DNA of 5,888 bases. Origin: an uncultured Bacilli bacterium. Lineage in GTDB: Bacteria > Bacillota_I > Bacilli_A > RF39 > UBA660. Of the stretch, positions 3,458 to 5,888 are shown piece by piece (the first letter of the stretch is position 1; the number at the start of each line of letters is the position of its first letter). Made by a program: the position numbers and the translations under genes. Location: contig CANQMF010000048.1 of the NCBI GenBank assembly GCA_947624915.1, positions 1 to 5,888 of the forward strand, read 5' to 3'. Below the pieces are notes generated by a model. That model was not told the DNA's origin. It did no database searches and saw only the letters and a program-made list of their open reading frames with translations.

Positions 3458-5824
3458 ATGGTAGTTGAACTGAATAGTCTTGTTGGCCATAAAGGTATTG
3501 GAAATAAAGCTAAATCTTTGGTTGATTTAAACAGGTATGGCTTTAATATACCTAAAAGTATAGCTTTAGATACTACAGAGTATTTAAATGCTATTTCAAG
3601 CGTTCAAGTCTATATAGAACGTATTTTAGTTAATTTAAATTTTGATAACATTGAAGATATTTCAGATCAAATAAAATCTTTGTTTATTGATATATCTTTG
3701 AGTGAAAAAATGTTAGATGAAGTAAGAGACTTTATGGGAAATGATGAGTATTTAATTAGAGCGAGTATTGATAGTGCTTTTTCTTTTGCTGGTATATTTC
3801 CATCTTATGAGACTGATATATATGATTTAGAGGATAATATTATTGATTGTTATAAGTCTATATTTTCCTATAATAGTTTACATTATATATTACAGAAAAA
3901 AATTGATATAGCAAACATAAAAATGGGCTTGATATTGCAAGAAAAAATAGATGCTGATGCATTTGCGTATGTAACAACAATAAACCCTGTTTCTTCAGAT
4001 ACTAATATTTGTATGATAACAGTAGCAAAGAATAGTGTAGTTGAAAACTATGAGTATAATTTTGTCAAAAATGTTCTTATCAAAGAAGATAAGTATACTA
4101 TAATAAATAAGGATAATTTAACAGAGGTTATTTCAACTATTCAGAATCTGCAAATAAAATTTGGTTATCCTTTGAATATTGAATTAGCAATAACAAAAAA
4201 TCAGATTTATGTTTTAGAAGCTACAGAACTTATAAATATTTTACATGATAACACTTATGGGTTGTGGGAAAAAGCTTCTTGCCCAAGTAAAATGTTTATA
4301 TATTCTTTAATAAATAACGCTTATAAGAAGAGCTTGTTAGAATATAATCATTCGTTTGGTATCAATAATAATAGTAATCTTTTATTACATTTTAATAGCA
4401 TTTATTATAATTTAACTGATACATATTATTTGTTAGACAAAGTCATTAATAAAGAAACTAATTATTATTGTCAATTACACAATATAAACAAATGTTGGAA
4501 AGTGAAAAAATCGCTTTGGAAATTTATTAGTACGTTCAAAAATCGCAAGATTCATGAAAAAAATATTTTGCTTTTTAACAATGAATATGATAATACTATA
4601 CGTAATTATCAAAATTTGTATAGACAATATTGTCAAGATATGAGTAAAGTAGGTAGTAATAATATAGAGAAAGTATGGCATAGATTAGTCTTTGATCACT
4701 ACGGCAATTTATTTATCGCATATACGAAACTTAAAATAATGAATACTTTAGAAAAAAGTATTTTGTACAGTTCTTTGGAGAAATATTTAAGCTTTGAAGA
4801 GTTTAATGAAGTAATTAATGTTAAAGAACGTCAATATCAATATATATGTCAAAAAGAATTTTATGATTTGGTTAAAAAGATAAATGACAATAGTGATGCA
4901 TATCGTTATTGGTACTCATCATCGCCACTTAAAATCTTGGATGATTATGAGAAGGAAGATACAAGGTTTTACCATCCTTTATTCCGTCATTATATTAACA
5001 AATATGGATATTTGTCTGTTTACCCTATGGATTTATCACATCCTTTTTTCGTTGAGGATGTTGAGGATGTAATTAGAATGATTAAGAAGGCTTTAAAAAA
5101 GGTTGAAGATATAAGTGATAATAAAAAACAAAGGTTGATTATCTTAGACAGATTGCAGAGTATTTTGTCTGAAAAAAAATATAATAGACTATTAAATTTA
5201 ATTAATCGTTTACAGACATTAATCATAGCTGAAACATATTATTATGATTATTTAATTCGTTTTAATTTTTTAGTTAAAAGATATACTAAGATGTTAGCAA
5301 AGTATTATTTAACTAAAAAGATAATTGATAATGAGAATGATATTTGGCATTTAAGTATTGATGATATTTATAATTATATTGAAGGGGAAGTTGATAGTAT
5401 TTATATGCGAAATTCTGTTAATAAACATAGGTTATACTATGATAGCTTTCGTAATTATGATAGTATCAAATCCTTTGGCAATCTAAATAAAGATATTGAT
5501 AAAGCTAAATATCAAGGTGTTGGATACTCTAAAGGAATGGTAGAAGGACGGATCCGAATTATTAAAAGGATTGATGAATTGAAGACGTTAACATCAGATG
5601 ATATTTTAGTTACTAAGACTTTAAATAATAATTTATTGTTCCAATTACCTCCTATAAAGGGAATTATATTGTCTGATTATAATCTTAGTAATAATGTGAA
5701 AACGTTACTTCGTGAGCTTGATATAACATGTCTTTATCTAGAAGGGTGTAGTCATAAGCTAAAGGATAAGTGTATAATCAAAATGAATGTTGGTACAGGA
5801 AAGCTCAAAATAATCGTGAAATGA
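3458..5824 (+). CDS. Rifampin phosphotransferase/PEP synthase-like protein lacking the catalytic histidine (probable pseudoenzyme)
   Basis: This 788-aa protein has the three-part layout of rifampin phosphotransferases (about 865 aa). Residues 1-260 are an ATP-grasp (PPDK-N) domain with GNKAKSL (K17), R101-A-S, SFAG (109-112), LILQEKIDADAFAY and an N-I-E motif (240-242). Residues about 270-680 are the helical middle domain, with YGYLSVYPMDLSHP (516-529) where relatives have a GHRG...EIDLSRPRW-like block, and NDIWHLSIDDIY (627-638) for the usual DDIFYLTLDEL. Residues 687-788 are the swivelling domain, opening with GVGYSKGMVEGRIR. Relatives split ATP and pass phosphate through a histidine to a drug or to pyruvate. 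Here that histidine aligns with N746, and the ATP-site residues Asp, Gln and Arg become N240, E254 and T256. The frame is intact. The protein is rich in Asn, Ile, Tyr and Lys, and G+C is lower than upstream (25% over 3541-3600), which hints at transfer. Family membership is firm; activity is doubtful. Confidence 0.9.
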   Translation: MVVELNSLVGHKGIGNKAKSLVDLNRYGFNIPKSIALDTTEYLNAISSVQVYIERILVNLNFDNIEDISDQIKSLFIDISLSEKMLDEVRDFMGNDEYLIRASIDSAFSFAGIFPSYETDIYDLEDNIIDCYKSIFSYNSLHYILQKKIDIANIKMGLILQEKIDADAFAYVTTINPVSSDTNICMITVAKNSVVENYEYNFVKNVLIKEDKYTIINKDNLTEVISTIQNLQIKFGYPLNIELAITKNQIYVLEATELINILHDNTYGLWEKASCPSKMFIYSLINNAYKKSLLEYNHSFGINNNSNLLLHFNSIYYNLTDTYYLLDKVINKETNYYCQLHNINKCWKVKKSLWKFISTFKNRKIHEKNILLFNNEYDNTIRNYQNLYRQYCQDMSKVGSNNIEKVWHRLVFDHYGNLFIAYTKLKIMNTLEKSILYSSLEKYLSFEEFNEVINVKERQYQYICQKEFYDLVKKINDNSDAYRYWYSSSPLKILDDYEKEDTRFYHPLFRHYINKYGYLSVYPMDLSHPFFVEDVEDVIRMIKKALKKVEDISDNKKQRLIILDRLQSILSEKKYNRLLNLINRLQTLIIAETYYYDYLIRFNFLVKRYTKMLAKYYLTKKIIDNENDIWHLSIDDIYNYIEGEVDSIYMRNSVNKHRLYYDSFRNYDSIKSFGNLNKDIDKAKYQGVGYSKGMVEGRIRIIKRIDELKTLTSDDILVTKTLNNNLLFQLPPIKGIILSDYNLSNNVKTLLRELDITCLYLEGCSHKLKDKCIIKMNVGTGKLKIIVK

Positions 5825-5888
5825 AAAAGTAAATTCCAGTTTCAGAAAGTGAAAAAAGAATGTAAAAGAAACATCCAAAATAAGGGCG

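Noticed and set aside
3442..3468. Eight-codon leader ORF overlapping the start of the phosphotransferase-like gene
   Set aside because: No ribosome binding site at a usable spacing; ATG and TGA are expected by chance in such sequence.
4884..5072. Alternative + strand frame inside the phosphotransferase-like gene
   Set aside because: The main frame keeps family motifs through this stretch (YGYLSVYPMDLSHP), so this is a shadow frame.
5747..5758. C-S-H at residues 764-766 as the catalytic histidine of the swivelling domain
   Set aside because: It looks like the TCH/TSH of the family motif, but it comes after R-E-L-D-I, whereas the catalytic His always precedes that segment. The ungapped alignment puts the His at N746.
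5840..5854. Hairpin TTTCA/TGAAA after the last gene as a terminator
   Set aside because: Only five base pairs and followed by A-rich rather than T-rich sequence.

Overview
This window is AT-rich DNA from a low-GC Gram-positive bacterium (Bacillota). The evidence is a near-canonical SpoVS gene, strong AGGAGG-type ribosome binding sites, TTGAxx/TATAAT promoters with TGn extensions, and T-rich terminator hairpins. SpoVS is too conserved to place the organism more finely. All genes are on the + strand.

Positions 1-367 hold the 3' end of a zinc-type medium-chain dehydrogenase of the sorbitol/2,3-butanediol dehydrogenase kind. The 155-base gap that follows contains two perfect AT-rich hairpins. 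Next is spoVS (523-783), whose stop codon lies inside its own terminator hairpin.

Positions 806-3408 look like one transcription unit. A strong promoter (806-833) sits almost on top of the first ribosome binding site. Three tightly packed genes follow: a 669-aa protein with two predicted membrane segments (854-2863), a 97-aa helical protein that overlaps it by 20 bases (2844-3137), and a 79-aa beta-rich small protein that starts one base later (3139-3378). I cannot give a function for any of the three. The large protein has repeats in its cytoplasmic N-terminal region and a domain of about 270 residues predicted outside the membrane. The packing suggests the three products work together. A terminator at 3379-3408 closes the unit.

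That terminator is interleaved with the promoter of the last gene (3458-5824). The gene encodes a 788-aa protein with the layout of rifampin phosphotransferases and PEP synthases: an ATP-grasp domain, a large helical middle domain and a swivelling phosphohistidine domain. Its active sites are eroded. The position of the phosphorylated histidine is asparagine (N746), and several ATP-site residues are changed, yet the frame is intact. It is a likely pseudoenzyme or an enzyme with altered chemistry, and it is visibly richer in A+T than the genes upstream. The last 64 bases (5825-5888) hold no gene or convincing terminator.

The best candidates for something undescribed are the three-gene membrane operon and the histidine-less phosphotransferase homologue beside it. 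Nothing in the sequence proves that they act together.
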